In this document: positions 42,606 through 50,826 of the stretch, one piece after another | How the letters are laid out: each line of letters opens with the position of its first letter | How positions within the stretch are numbered: position 1 is the first letter of the stretch | NCBI RefSeq assembly: GCF_011064545.1 | Contig: NZ_JAAMFG010000037.1 | Coordinates: 1 to 64,000, forward strand | Length of the DNA: 64,000 bases | Source of the DNA: Wenzhouxiangella sp. XN24 | GTDB taxonomy: Bacteria; Pseudomonadota; Gammaproteobacteria; Steroidobacterales; XN24 | Direction: 5' to 3' | Notes under the pieces: generated by a model | The model's database searches: none | The model's input: the letters and a program-made list of their open reading frames with translations, nothing else | What the model was told of the DNA's origin: nothing | Position numbers and translations under genes: made by a program

Positions 42606-42662
42606 GGCGACCGGCCTCGGTGGCGACCGGCCTCAGTGGCGACCGGCCTCAGTGGCGGCCGG
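42606..42662. repeat. 16-bp tandem repeat at the end of dut
   Basis: Three full units of GGCGACCGGCCTC(G/A)GT (42606-42653) and a partial fourth. The array starts 17 bp after the DUF4124 stop, and the dut stop codon (42649-42651) lies inside the third unit. Confidence 0.85.
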
Positions 42663-43104
42663 AATGGCCGAAGCCGCCGTCGCCTCGTTCGCTCTGGTCG
42701 AACGAGGACACCACCTCGAAGCGTGCCCGTACGACCGGCAGGATGACCATCTGGGCGATCCGCTCGCCGGGCTGGATGGTGAACGGCTGGCTGCCGCGAT
42801 TCCACGCGGACACGAAGACCTGCCCCTGGTAGTCGGAATCGATCAGTCCGACCAGGTTGCCGAGCACGATGCCGTGCTTGTGCCCGAGACCGGAGCGCGG
42901 CAGCAGCACGGCCGCGAGGCCCGGATCGGCGATATGGATGGCCAGGCCGGTGGGCACGAGTTCAGTCTGGCCGGGCCCAAGCTCCAGGGGAGCGTCCAGG
43001 CAGGCGCGCAGGTCCAGCCCCGCAGAACCGGGCGTCGCATAGTCGGGCAAGGGAAATTTCGATCCCAGCCGGGGATCAAGAATCCTGAGCTTGATGGCTT
43101 GCAC
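42649..43104 (-). CDS. dut: dUTP diphosphatase
   Basis: 151 residues. Hydrolyses dUTP to dUMP, keeping uracil out of DNA and supplying dTMP synthesis. The five trimeric dUTPase motifs are seen: [42 protein letters not shown] and the terminal [12 protein letters not shown]. In the last, His stands where Ser is usual (GFGSTG). The start region overlaps the end of coaBC by 29 bp, the frequent coaBC-dut order. The stop lies within a 16-bp tandem repeat, so its final residues may vary between strains. Confidence 0.95.
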   Translation of the reverse strand: MQAIKLRILDPRLGSKFPLPDYATPGSAGLDLRACLDAPLELGPGQTELVPTGLAIHIADPGLAAVLLPRSGLGHKHGIVLGNLVGLIDSDYQGQVFVSAWNRGSQPFTIQPGERIAQMVILPVVRARFEVVSSFDQSERGDGGFGHSGRH

Positions 43105-44290
43105 GCATCCTCTCCACGATCAGTCCGATGAGACGGTCCGCGAGTTCGGCCTTGACTCCCCCGCCGAGATCCTTGCGGCCGTCAGCCCACAGCGCCACGA
43201 GTGCATTGTCCTCCCGGTCGAAGCCGCAGTCGGCGCCCACCCGGTTCGCGGCGATCAGGTCGAGCTTCTTGGCCTCGAGCTTGAGCCTTGCGTTCGCCTC
43301 CACGTCGTTCGTCTCGGCCGCGAAACCGACCACGAAAGGGCGTGCCGCAGAGGCGGCCACTTCCGCGAGAATGTCAGGATTGCGCACCAGTTCCAGGGTC
43401 ATCGCCCCGGCCTTCTTCTTGATTTTCTGCGCCGCCGGATGCGCCGGCCGGTAGTCGGCCACGGCCGCCGCCCCGACGAACAATGCCGCCCCCGGGAGCT
43501 CCGCCTGCACGGCGGCACGCATCGCCTCGGCGGTATCTGCGGGCACCACGCGAACCCCGGGGGGCGCCGGAAGATCCACCGGCCCGCTGACGAGCGCCAC
43601 CTCGGCGCCGGCCCGCGCGGCTGCCGCTGCGACGGCGTAACCCATTTTTCCGGAGCTCCGATTGGTCAGGTACCGCACGGGATCGAGCGCCTCGCGTGTC
43701 GGGCCCGCGGTCACCACGACCTTGCGGCCCGCGAGCGGACCCTCCGCACCGGGCAGGGCCAGCGCAGCGACGATCTCCTGCGGCTCGAGCATGCGGCCCT
43801 CGCCGGTTTCACCACAGGCCTGTTCTCCGGACCCCGGACCGAGCAGCCGCACGCCACGCGCCGCCAGCCGCGCCACGTTGTCGCGGGTCGCCGGATTGCC
43901 CCACATGAGACGGTTCATGGCCGGCGCGACGACGATCGGCGCGCCGGTGGCCAGGCACAAGGTGGTCAACAGGTCGTCCGCCATGCCGGCTGCGAGGCGC
44001 GCGAGAAAACCGGCGGTCGCCGGCGCCACCAGGACCAGGTCCGCCCACCGCGCCAGTTCGATGTGGCTCATCGACGCCTCGGCAGACGCGTCCCACAGCC
44101 CGTCCCGGACGGGATGCCCGGAAACCGCCTGGAACGTCAGCGGCGTCACGAAGCGGGCGGCCGATGGCGTGAGGACGACACGGACCTCCGCACCCTGCGC
44201 CCGGAGGCGCCGGACCAGGTCGGGCGACTTGTAAGCCGCGATACCGCCGGTCACGCCCAGCAGCACGTGTTTTCCAGTGAGAGTAGGCAT
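43076..44290 (-). CDS. coaBC: Bifunctional phosphopantothenoylcysteine decarboxylase/synthase CoaBC
   Basis: 404 residues. Converts 4'-phosphopantothenate and cysteine to 4'-phosphopantetheine. The flavin-dependent decarboxylase half has [14 protein letters not shown], the catalytic His in [19 protein letters not shown] and the active-site Cys in [15 protein letters not shown]. The CTP-dependent synthase half has [27 protein letters not shown] (in parts) and [17 protein letters not shown]. Start ATG at 44290 ([12 protein letters not shown]). CoaD, a later step, is encoded at 49485. Divergent from radC. Confidence 0.96.
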   Translation of the reverse strand: MPTLTGKHVLLGVTGGIAAYKSPDLVRRLRAQGAEVRVVLTPSAARFVTPLTFQAVSGHPVRDGLWDASAEASMSHIELARWADLVLVAPATAGFLARLAAGMADDLLTTLCLATGAPIVVAPAMNRLMWGNPATRDNVARLAARGVRLLGPGSGEQACGETGEGRMLEPQEIVAALALPGAEGPLAGRKVVVTAGPTREALDPVRYLTNRSSGKMGYAVAAAAARAGAEVALVSGPVDLPAPPGVRVVPADTAEAMRAAVQAELPGAALFVGAAAVADYRPAHPAAQKIKKKAGAMTLELVRNPDILAEVAASAARPFVVGFAAETNDVEANARLKLEAKKLDLIAANRVGADCGFDREDNALVALWADGRKDLGGGVKAELADRLIGLIVERMRASHQAQDS

Positions 44291-44371
44291 AAAGGCTCCA
44301 TGCCCGGACTGCATCGGGCAGCTTAACCTGAGTGGCCCTTCCGCTGGTAACCCGGGGCGCATGCCTGAGCC

Positions 44372-45055
44372 ATGAATCACCTGCCTATAAGAGACTGGCC
44401 CGCCGCTGAACGGCCACGGGAGAAGCTGCTGGCGACGGGCCCGGGCCGTCTTTCGGACGCTGAACTGGTGGCGATCTTCCTGCGCTGCGGTGCCAGGGGA
44501 CACAGCGCCGTGGATCTCGCCCGCCAGTTGCTGCTCAGCTTCGGCGGCCTGCGCGGGCTGCTGACCGCGGACCTGGCGAGCTTCTCGGCATTGCCGGGTC
44601 TCGGGCCGGTCAAGTACGCCCAGCTGCAGGCGGGCCTGGAACTCGCCCGTCGCCACCTGGAGGAGACCGTCAGGCGCGGCCCGGCCCTCGGCTCCCCGGA
44701 CGCCGTGCGGCGCTTTCTCCGGGCGCGTCTCCGGGACCTCCCGCACGAAGTGTTCTGCTGCCTGCACCTGGACAACCGCAACCGCGTGATTCTCTTCGAG
44801 GAACTGTTCCGCGGCACCATCGACGGGGCCAGCGTCCACCCCCGCGAGGTCGTCAAGCGCGCCCTGGCGCAGAACGCCGCGGCGCTGATCCTGGCGCACA
44901 ATCACCCCTCGGGCGTCGCCGAGCCCAGCCAGGCCGACGAGGTGATCACCCGGCGGCTGAAGAGCGCCCTCGCCCTCGTCGATATCCGGGTGCTGGACCA
45001 CCTGGTCGTGGGGGACGCCGCCTGCGTCAGCTTCGCCGAGCGCGGACTGCTCTAG
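44372..45055 (+). CDS. radC: RadC family JAB1/MPN domain protein
   Basis: 227 residues. An N-terminal helix-hairpin-helix ([35 protein letters not shown]) precedes the MPN/JAMM domain with the metal motif [15 protein letters not shown]. Once linked to DNA repair, but its real activity is unsettled. The divergent coaBC-radC pair followed by rpmB-rpmG is a well-conserved gammaproteobacterial order. Confidence 0.95.
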   Translation: MNHLPIRDWPAAERPREKLLATGPGRLSDAELVAIFLRCGARGHSAVDLARQLLLSFGGLRGLLTADLASFSALPGLGPVKYAQLQAGLELARRHLEETVRRGPALGSPDAVRRFLRARLRDLPHEVFCCLHLDNRNRVILFEELFRGTIDGASVHPREVVKRALAQNAAALILAHNHPSGVAEPSQADEVITRRLKSALALVDIRVLDHLVVGDAACVSFAERGLL

Positions 45056-45071
45056 GTTTCTGGCGGGTGGC

Positions 45072-45100
45072 TTGCGCCGTCCGACAGGCGTCGGCATAAT
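45072..45100 (+). promoter_or_regulatory. Sigma-70-like promoter for rpmB-rpmG
   Basis: TTGCGC (45072-45077), a 17-bp spacer and CATAAT (45095-45100), 50 bp before rpmB. Confidence 0.55.
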
Positions 45101-45149
45101 GGCCGACTCTCAAATGGCCGGTCTGCCGGTTTTTTCCGAGGTCAAAATC

Positions 45150-45386
45150 ATGTCGCGAGTCTGCCAGGTCACCGGCAAGGGGCCACTCACGGGCAACAAC
45201 GTGTCTCACGCGAACAACAAGTCGCGTCGGCGCTTCCTGCCCAATCTCCACACCCACCGCATCTGGGTGGAAAGCGAGCGTCGCTTTGTGAAGCTGCGCG
45301 TGTCCCAGCATGGGCTGCGCATCATCGACCGCAAGGGCATCGAGACGGTGCTCGCCGACCTTCGCGCCCGCGGCGAAAAGTACTGA
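45150..45386 (+). CDS. rpmB: 50S ribosomal protein L28
   Basis: 78 residues, the standard length. It starts [23 protein letters not shown], read as [12 protein letters not shown] and [10 protein letters not shown], and contains [14 protein letters not shown] and [15 protein letters not shown], all typical of L28. Followed after 10 bp by rpmG. Confidence 0.98.
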   Translation: MSRVCQVTGKGPLTGNNVSHANNKSRRRFLPNLHTHRIWVESERRFVKLRVSQHGLRIIDRKGIETVLADLRARGEKY

Positions 45387-45396
45387 GGAGCCAGCC

Positions 45397-45552
45397 ATGC
45401 GTGACAAGATCAAGCTGGTGTCGTCCGCGGGAACGGGACATTTCTACACCACGACCAAGAACAAGCGGCTGCATCCGGAGAAGATGGAGCTGATCAAATT
45501 CGATCCCAAGGCGCGCAAGCACGTCGCCTACAAGGAAGCGAAAATAAAATGA
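45397..45552 (+). CDS. rpmG: 50S ribosomal protein L33 (cysteine-free form)
   Basis: 51 residues. [20 protein letters not shown] at the start and [18 protein letters not shown] at the end are typical L33. The four zinc cysteines of the C+ paralogue are absent, so it does not depend on zinc. GAGGAG lies 10 bp upstream of the ATG. A strong terminator follows. Confidence 0.98.
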   Translation: MRDKIKLVSSAGTGHFYTTTKNKRLHPEKMELIKFDPKARKHVAYKEAKIK

Positions 45553-45579
45553 GCGTTGGCTGCAGGCCGACGCGCTGAC

Positions 45580-45613
45580 AAAAAAGCCCGCCTTTCGGCG
45601 GGCTTTTTCTTTG
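45580..45613. terminator. Bidirectional terminator between rpmG and the desaturase gene
   Basis: A-run, GCCCGCC (45586-45592), loop TTTC, GGCGGGC (45597-45603), T-run. The flanking A and T tracts let it work for both convergent transcripts. Confidence 0.92.
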
Positions 45614-45655
45614 TGCGGACCAGCGGTCGGCTGCCGCCAGCGGGCCACGCGCCCC

Positions 45656-46852
45656 TCAGGCAGGACGCAAGGCATACCCCCGCAGGCTGGCGGCGAACTC
45701 CTGCAGCGCGCGCACGCCGCTGGCTTCGGCCTCCGCACACCACTCCCGCACCTGCGCCACCAGTTTCTCGTTGCTGGTCGCCGAACCGTTCCAGATCGCC
45801 TTCAGCCGCTCGCGGAACTCGTGGACGGTCGCCAGCGCCTGGCTGTTGTCCAGCACCTCGCCGAGCCGCCGTCGCGCATTGGCGTCGAGCAACCCCGTCT
45901 CGCGCACCAGCAGCTTGCGCAACCGGCCGGCCCGCTCTGGCAGGCGCTTGCGCAATGCCGCGAACTCGGTACGCAACACCGGCAGCGTCACCATGCGGGA
46001 ATAATCACGCATCACGTGCATCCGCCCGACGACGATCGCGCGCACGGTGTCGAGATCGAGTTGCTGGCGGGCCGTCGCCCTGGCCGGCACCGGGGCCGTG
46101 CGCCGGACTTTCGCGAGCCGGAAGAAAGACAAGGCCCGCAGGACGACCCAGCCGATATCCAGTTCCCAGCGCCGGATGGAGAAACGCGCCGACGAGGGGA
46201 AGGCGTGATGGTTGTTGTGCAGCTCCTCGCCGCCGAGCAGCAGCCCCCAGGGCGTGACGTTGCGCGAGGCATCGGCGCATTCGAAATTGCGGTAGCCGGC
46301 GTAATGGCCGACGCCGTTGACGATGCCGGCGGCGAGCAGTGGCTGGGAGGCCAGCTGGACCGCGATCATGATGATGCCCGGGATGCCGAACAGCACGAGA
46401 AACAGCACGACCATCAGCACGATGCCGAGGTAGTTGTGGGCGGCGCCGTAGACCTTGCGTTCCAGCCAGTCGTCCGGCGCGCCGCGGCCGTACTTGGCCA
46501 GCGTTTCCTGGTTGCGCGCTTCGTGACGATAGAGCTCCGCGCCCTCGAGCAGCACCTTCTTGAGCCCCTCGACCTGCGGGCTGTGGGGATCGTCCGGTGT
46601 CTCGCAGCGCGCGTGGTGCTTGCGATGGATGGCCACCCATTCGCGGGTGCTGATGCCCGTGGTCATCCACAGCCAGAAGCGGCAGAAATGCCGGATCGCC
46701 GGATGCAGGTCGACGGCGCGATGGGCGGCGTCGCGGTGGAGGTAGAGCGTCACCGCGAACACGGTCACCTGCACCATGATGAGCGAGGCGAGCACGTAGC
46801 CCCAGGCCGACAGGCCGAGCAAGCCGTACTGGTATTCGAAAAGGAGTTCCAT
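45656..46852 (-). CDS. Membrane fatty acid (acyl-CoA/acyl-lipid delta-9 type) desaturase
   Basis: 398 residues. Oxygen-dependent di-iron desaturase that inserts a cis double bond into acyl chains in the inner membrane. The three histidine boxes are in order: HRDAAH (about 40-45), HRKHH (about 76-80) and ELHNNHH (about 215-221), between two pairs of membrane helices. Residues about 260-398 form an extra Arg/Leu-rich helical extension without membrane segments. Unsaturation by this route needs oxygen, which relates loosely to the oxygen-sensing genes in the window. The ATG at 46852 is divergent from mutM. Confidence 0.92.
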   Translation of the reverse strand: MELLFEYQYGLLGLSAWGYVLASLIMVQVTVFAVTLYLHRDAAHRAVDLHPAIRHFCRFWLWMTTGISTREWVAIHRKHHARCETPDDPHSPQVEGLKKVLLEGAELYRHEARNQETLAKYGRGAPDDWLERKVYGAAHNYLGIVLMVVLFLVLFGIPGIIMIAVQLASQPLLAAGIVNGVGHYAGYRNFECADASRNVTPWGLLLGGEELHNNHHAFPSSARFSIRRWELDIGWVVLRALSFFRLAKVRRTAPVPARATARQQLDLDTVRAIVVGRMHVMRDYSRMVTLPVLRTEFAALRKRLPERAGRLRKLLVRETGLLDANARRRLGEVLDNSQALATVHEFRERLKAIWNGSATSNEKLVAQVREWCAEAEASGVRALQEFAASLRGYALRPA

Positions 46853-46958
46853 CACCTGGATACCACCGTGTTGAGAATCATTGGAATAATTAATGTCACT
46901 ATAGGAGCTTGACCGCCGGAAGTCATTCGGCGGCGCGCCACGGATCGAAGCCAGCCCC

Positions 46959-47777
46959 ATGCCCGAACTGCCCGAAGTCGAGACCACGCGCCGCGGCGTC
47001 GCACCGTGGATCGAGGGCACGCGCGTCACCGCGGTCGCGCTGCGCCAGCCGCAGCTGCGCTGGCCTGTGCCCGCATCCCTCGGGCGCGAGCTGCCCGGGC
47101 GCAGGGTGCTGGCCGCTGAGCGCCGTGCCAAGTACCTGCTGTTCCGGGCCGAGGGTGACCGGACCCTCATGCTGCACCTGGGCATGAGCGGCAGCCTGCG
47201 GATACTCCAGGCCGCCGCGCCGCCCGGCAGGCACGATCACATGGACCTGGTTCTCGAAGGGGGCCGGCTGCTGCGTTTTCACGACCCGCGCCGCTTCGGC
47301 TCAGCCGACTGGATCGCGGGCGATCCGCTGCGCCATCCGCTGCTCTGCGAGCTCGGTCCCGAGCCGCTCGGCCCCGGCTTCAGTCCCGAATACCTCGCAG
47401 CAGCCTGCCGCGGCCGCAGGATCGCGATCAAGCAGCTCATCATGAACGGGCGGATCGTGGTCGGGGTCGGCAACATCTACGCCAGCGAGGCGCTGTTCCG
47501 CGCCGGCATTCACCCGCTGCGCGCCGCCGGACGGATCGGCGCGCCGCGCCTGGCGGCGCTGGTCACGGCCATCCGCGAAGTGCTCGAAGCGGCGATTCGC
47601 CAGGGCGGCACGACATTGCGCGACTTCGCCTGGGGCGACGGCCAGCGCGGCTACTTCCGTCCCGAGCTGGCCGTGTACGACCGGGCGGGCGAGCCCTGCC
47701 TGCGCTGCGCAGGGACGATCCGGGCCATCGTGCAGGGGCAGCGCTCGAGTTACTACTGCGCCGGCTGCCAGCGCTGA
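46959..47777 (+). CDS. mutM: Formamidopyrimidine-DNA glycosylase MutM
   Basis: 272 residues. Excises 8-oxoguanine and formamidopyrimidines and nicks the abasic site. It starts PELPEVETTRRGV; Pro1 after Met removal is the nucleophile and Glu2 assists. HDPRRFGS, VGVGNIYASEALFRAGIHP and the C-terminal zinc finger (CLRCAGTI...YYCAGCQR) are all present. With MutY at 12804 it forms the GO repair pair. Confidence 0.97.
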   Translation: MPELPEVETTRRGVAPWIEGTRVTAVALRQPQLRWPVPASLGRELPGRRVLAAERRAKYLLFRAEGDRTLMLHLGMSGSLRILQAAAPPGRHDHMDLVLEGGRLLRFHDPRRFGSADWIAGDPLRHPLLCELGPEPLGPGFSPEYLAAACRGRRIAIKQLIMNGRIVVGVGNIYASEALFRAGIHPLRAAGRIGAPRLAALVTAIREVLEAAIRQGGTTLRDFAWGDGQRGYFRPELAVYDRAGEPCLRCAGTIRAIVQGQRSSYYCAGCQR

Positions 47778-47785
47778 GCCGCGCC

Positions 47786-49492
47786 TCAGTAAGTCCAGCC
47801 CTCGATCTCGCCGCGCGGATCGGTCGCCGCCTCGAGGCGGTTGCCCGCGTAATCCCAGGTGACGACGTTCATGTTGCCGTACATGCGGCGACTGGGTTGC
47901 AGGGCGTGCCCGCGCGCCGCAAGGGCGGCACTTTCCTCCGCGCTGAACGCTTCGGGCTCATGCACGACACGATCGGGCAGGTACTGGTGATGGTAGCGCG
48001 GCAGCGAAGTCATCGTGGCGGCGTCCGCACCCTCGATCCAGGCGAGTGTCGCGAGCAGCACCATGCTGATGATGCGGCTGCCGCCCGGCGTGCCGAGCAC
48101 GGCGACGCCGCGTGGCGACTCCAGGAAAGTCGGTGTCATGCTCGACAACATCCGCTTGCCCGGCGCGATGTCGTTCGCGCCGGCGCCGACCAGCTGGTAC
48201 AGGTTCGGTTCGCCCGGCTTGGTGGCGAAATCGTCCATCTCGTTGTTGAGCAGCAGGTCGAGCCCCGGGACGATGAAGCTGCTGCCGAACCAGCCATTCA
48301 GCGTCTGCGTCACGGCAACGCGATTGCCGGCCGCGTCGACCACCGAAAAATGCGTCGTGTGGTCGCCGTCCTCGTCCTGGTGCAGCGGCGAGAACACCGC
48401 ACTCGGAGTGGCCCTGTCGTTGCGCATCGAGGTCCGCAGGCCGGCTGCGTAATGCGGGTGCAACAGCCTTTCCAGCGGCATGTCCACGAAATCGGGATCG
48501 CCTAGGTAGCCGCGATCGCGAAAGGCGCGGCGCAGCGCTTCGACGACGAGGTGCGCGCGCGCAGCGGGCTCCATCGTCTCGAGGTCATAGGACTGCAACA
48601 GGTTCAGCGCCTGGATCATGGCCACCCCACCGGCCGAGGGCGGCGGGGGCAGCACGATTCTCAGTCCCCCGGGGAATTCCGCGGCCAGGGGCTCGCGCTC
48701 GATCACGCGGTAGTTCTCCAGGTCCTCCAGCGACCAGATGCCGCCGTGCGCACGCACCGCATCCACCATGGCGGCCGCGCTCTCGCCGCCGTAGAACCCC
48801 GGGAGTCCGTCGCGGGCGAGGCGCTCCATCAGCCGGGCGAGCCCGGGCAGCCGCATGCGCGCACCCAGCGGCGGCACCTCGCCCCCGGGCAGCAACAGTT
48901 CACTGCCGGGCCAGCGGCGCAGTTGCTCGGCCTTGAAGTTCAACCCCAGGCGCATCCGTTCGTAGACCGGGTAGCCGTCGCGCGCCAGCGCGATCGCCGG
49001 CGCCAGCGTCTCCGCCAGGGGCAGGCGCCCATAGCGCTCGCTCACGTGGACGAATGCCGCAGGCGTGCCGGGAATGCCGGCCGCAAGCGGCCCGTTCAGC
49101 GACAGTCCCGGGACCGGCTCGCCCTGCTCGTCCAGGTACATCTCGGCATGAGCTTCGCCCGGGGCGGTCTCCCGCGCATCGACCAGGACCTGGCGGCCGT
49201 CGTCGGCGACATGGAGCAGCCAGAACCCCCCTCCGCCGAGACCCGACGAGTAAGGCTCCACCACGCCGAGCGCGGCGCTCACGGCGACGGCGGCATCGAA
49301 GGCGTTGCCGCCGGCCTCGAGGACCGCCATGCCCGCGCGCGTGGCGAGCGGATGCGCGCTCGCGATCGCGGCCTGGCCCGGCGCACCGGCCCACGCAAAC
49401 ACTGGCAGACACAGGAGAAACAGCGCCAGCACGCGGTACACGCCGGCCAGGCGGTACCAGGGAGTCGCGCGACCGTAGTGGAGTTCAGCCAC
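47786..49492 (-). CDS. ggt: Gamma-glutamyltransferase (Ntn hydrolase)
   Basis: 568 residues. Signal peptide (about 15-36). The precursor cuts itself before a catalytic threonine, visible in [20 protein letters not shown], to give large and small subunits. [34 protein letters not shown] and [13 protein letters not shown] (S-S-M-x-P in the oxyanion region) are conserved. It cleaves gamma-glutamyl bonds, for example of glutathione, in the periplasm. GTG at 49492 overlaps the coaD end by 8 bp. Note that ergothioneine synthesis may use gamma-glutamylcysteine; a link is only suggestive. Confidence 0.94.
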   Translation of the reverse strand: MAELHYGRATPWYRLAGVYRVLALFLLCLPVFAWAGAPGQAAIASAHPLATRAGMAVLEAGGNAFDAAVAVSAALGVVEPYSSGLGGGGFWLLHVADDGRQVLVDARETAPGEAHAEMYLDEQGEPVPGLSLNGPLAAGIPGTPAAFVHVSERYGRLPLAETLAPAIALARDGYPVYERMRLGLNFKAEQLRRWPGSELLLPGGEVPPLGARMRLPGLARLMERLARDGLPGFYGGESAAAMVDAVRAHGGIWSLEDLENYRVIEREPLAAEFPGGLRIVLPPPPSAGGVAMIQALNLLQSYDLETMEPAARAHLVVEALRRAFRDRGYLGDPDFVDMPLERLLHPHYAAGLRTSMRNDRATPSAVFSPLHQDEDGDHTTHFSVVDAAGNRVAVTQTLNGWFGSSFIVPGLDLLLNNEMDDFATKPGEPNLYQLVGAGANDIAPGKRMLSSMTPTFLESPRGVAVLGTPGGSRIISMVLLATLAWIEGADAATMTSLPRYHHQYLPDRVVHEPEAFSAEESAALAARGHALQPSRRMYGNMNVVTWDYAGNRLEAATDPRGEIEGWTY

Positions 49493-49982
49493 GCTCAGCC
49501 CTGCTCGCCGCGCGGCGTTTCAGCGCGGCCTCGACGACCGGGTCCACGAAGCGCGACACGTCGCCGCCGAGCATGGCGATTTCACGCACCATGCTCGACG
49601 AGATGAAGCTGAACTGCTCGGTGGGCGTCAGGAACACCGTTTCGACCTGCCCCGCGATGTGCCGGCTCATGGTCGCAAGCTGGAACTCGAACTCGAAATC
49701 GGAGACGGCGCGCAAGCCGCGGATCATCACCGGCAGGCCGTGTTCCTGCGCGAACTTGACGGTGAGGCCGCTGTAGCCGCGCACCTCCACGTTGGGCAGT
49801 TCCGCGAGCACCGCAGCCGCCAGTTCCACGCGCTCATCGAGACTGAAGAGCGGGGCCTTGGCCGGGTTCGCGGCGATGGCGACCACCACGCGTTCGAAGA
49901 TCGAGGCCGCCCGCCGGACGAGGTCGAGATGACCGTTGGTGATCGGATCGAAGGTACCGGGGTACATCGCCGAGATACTCAT
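49485..49982 (-). CDS. coaD: Phosphopantetheine adenylyltransferase CoaD
   Basis: 165 residues. Transfers AMP to 4'-phosphopantetheine, the penultimate step to coenzyme [21 protein letters not shown] holds the TxGH-type nucleotide motif, [16 protein letters not shown] binds substrate, and [11 protein letters not shown] is the ISSTxVR block. Its start overlaps the rsmD stop in ATGA; rsmD-coaD is a standard gammaproteobacterial pair. Confidence 0.97.
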   Translation of the reverse strand: MSISAMYPGTFDPITNGHLDLVRRAASIFERVVVAIAANPAKAPLFSLDERVELAAAVLAELPNVEVRGYSGLTVKFAQEHGLPVMIRGLRAVSDFEFEFQLATMSRHIAGQVETVFLTPTEQFSFISSSMVREIAMLGGDVSRFVDPVVEAALKRRAASRAERG

Positions 49983-50569
49983 GAACTCTCTGCCTTCACA
50001 GGTTCGGGGCGAGCCAGATGGTACCGCACCTGGCCCGCGGCCGCGCTCCGATGCAGCTGCCAGCCGGCGGGCAACACGGGCGGCGCGATGCCCGCCTCGT
50101 GCTCGAGGTACACCGCCGCCCCGGGCGCCAGCCAGCCGTGCCGCAGGAGCGCGTCGAGTGACGGAGCCAGCAGGTCGCGCCGGTAAGGGGGGTCGAGAAA
50201 AACGATATCGAATGGGGTGCCCGGCGCCTCGAGGTACCGCCGCGCGTCCATGCGGATCGTCTCGCCTCGCGTGCATTTCAGGATCTCGAGACTGGCCGCA
50301 ACCTGGTGCAGTGCTGCGGGCGCGATATCGACGAACACGGCCCGTGCCGCACCGCGCGACAGGGCCTCGAGCCCGAGCGCCCCGCTGCCGGCGTACAGGT
50401 CCAGGCAGCGTGCGCCCTGGATCACCGGCGACAGCCAGTTGAACAGCGTCTCGCGAACACGATCGGGCGTCGGGCGCACGTCGGCGCCGGCCGGCAGCGG
50501 CAGTCGCCGGCTGCGCCATTCACCGCCGATGATCCGGAAGCTGCCTGGTTTGCCCCGCCTGGTCGTCAT
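49979..50569 (-). CDS. rsmD: 16S rRNA (guanine(966)-N2)-methyltransferase RsmD
   Basis: 196 residues. [13 protein letters not shown], then [15 protein letters not shown], the SAM motif [20 protein letters not shown] and the catalytic DPPY in [12 protein letters not shown] identify it. It heads the rsmD-coaD operon and is divergent from the lipase gene; ftsY follows on that side, preserving the familiar rsmD/ftsYEX neighbourhood with the lipase gene inserted between. Confidence 0.96.
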   Translation of the reverse strand: MTTRRGKPGSFRIIGGEWRSRRLPLPAGADVRPTPDRVRETLFNWLSPVIQGARCLDLYAGSGALGLEALSRGAARAVFVDIAPAALHQVAASLEILKCTRGETIRMDARRYLEAPGTPFDIVFLDPPYRRDLLAPSLDALLRHGWLAPGAAVYLEHEAGIAPPVLPAGWQLHRSAAAGQVRYHLARPEPVKAESS

Positions 50570-50826
50570 CCCTTCATCGCCTGCCCGGAGTTCTCGAAAG
50601 CGTGATCATATCGTCCCGTGCCGAGCGGCGAACCCTGGCGGCGATGCCCTGCGTCACTGATGACGCAAGTGCAGCAAACTCAAGGCCTTGAAACGACGAT
50701 GAGAACCAGCGTAGGCTTCCCCGGACGACCGCGCGGCGCAAGCCGAGACATGCGCCGTGCCACGCGCGTCCCCGGACGATAAACGATTCGAAAAAAGATC
50801 ATTCCTGTTTGGTAGGAGTCATAACG

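Noticed and set aside
42606-42662. Short tandem units as a possible CRISPR array
   Set aside because: Units are contiguous and 16 bp with no spacers; no cas genes are in the window.
46875-46900. Fur-like AATCATT/AATTAATG stretch between desaturase and mutM
   Set aside because: Only partial match to the GATAATGATAATCATTATC consensus, within a generally AT-rich promoter gap.
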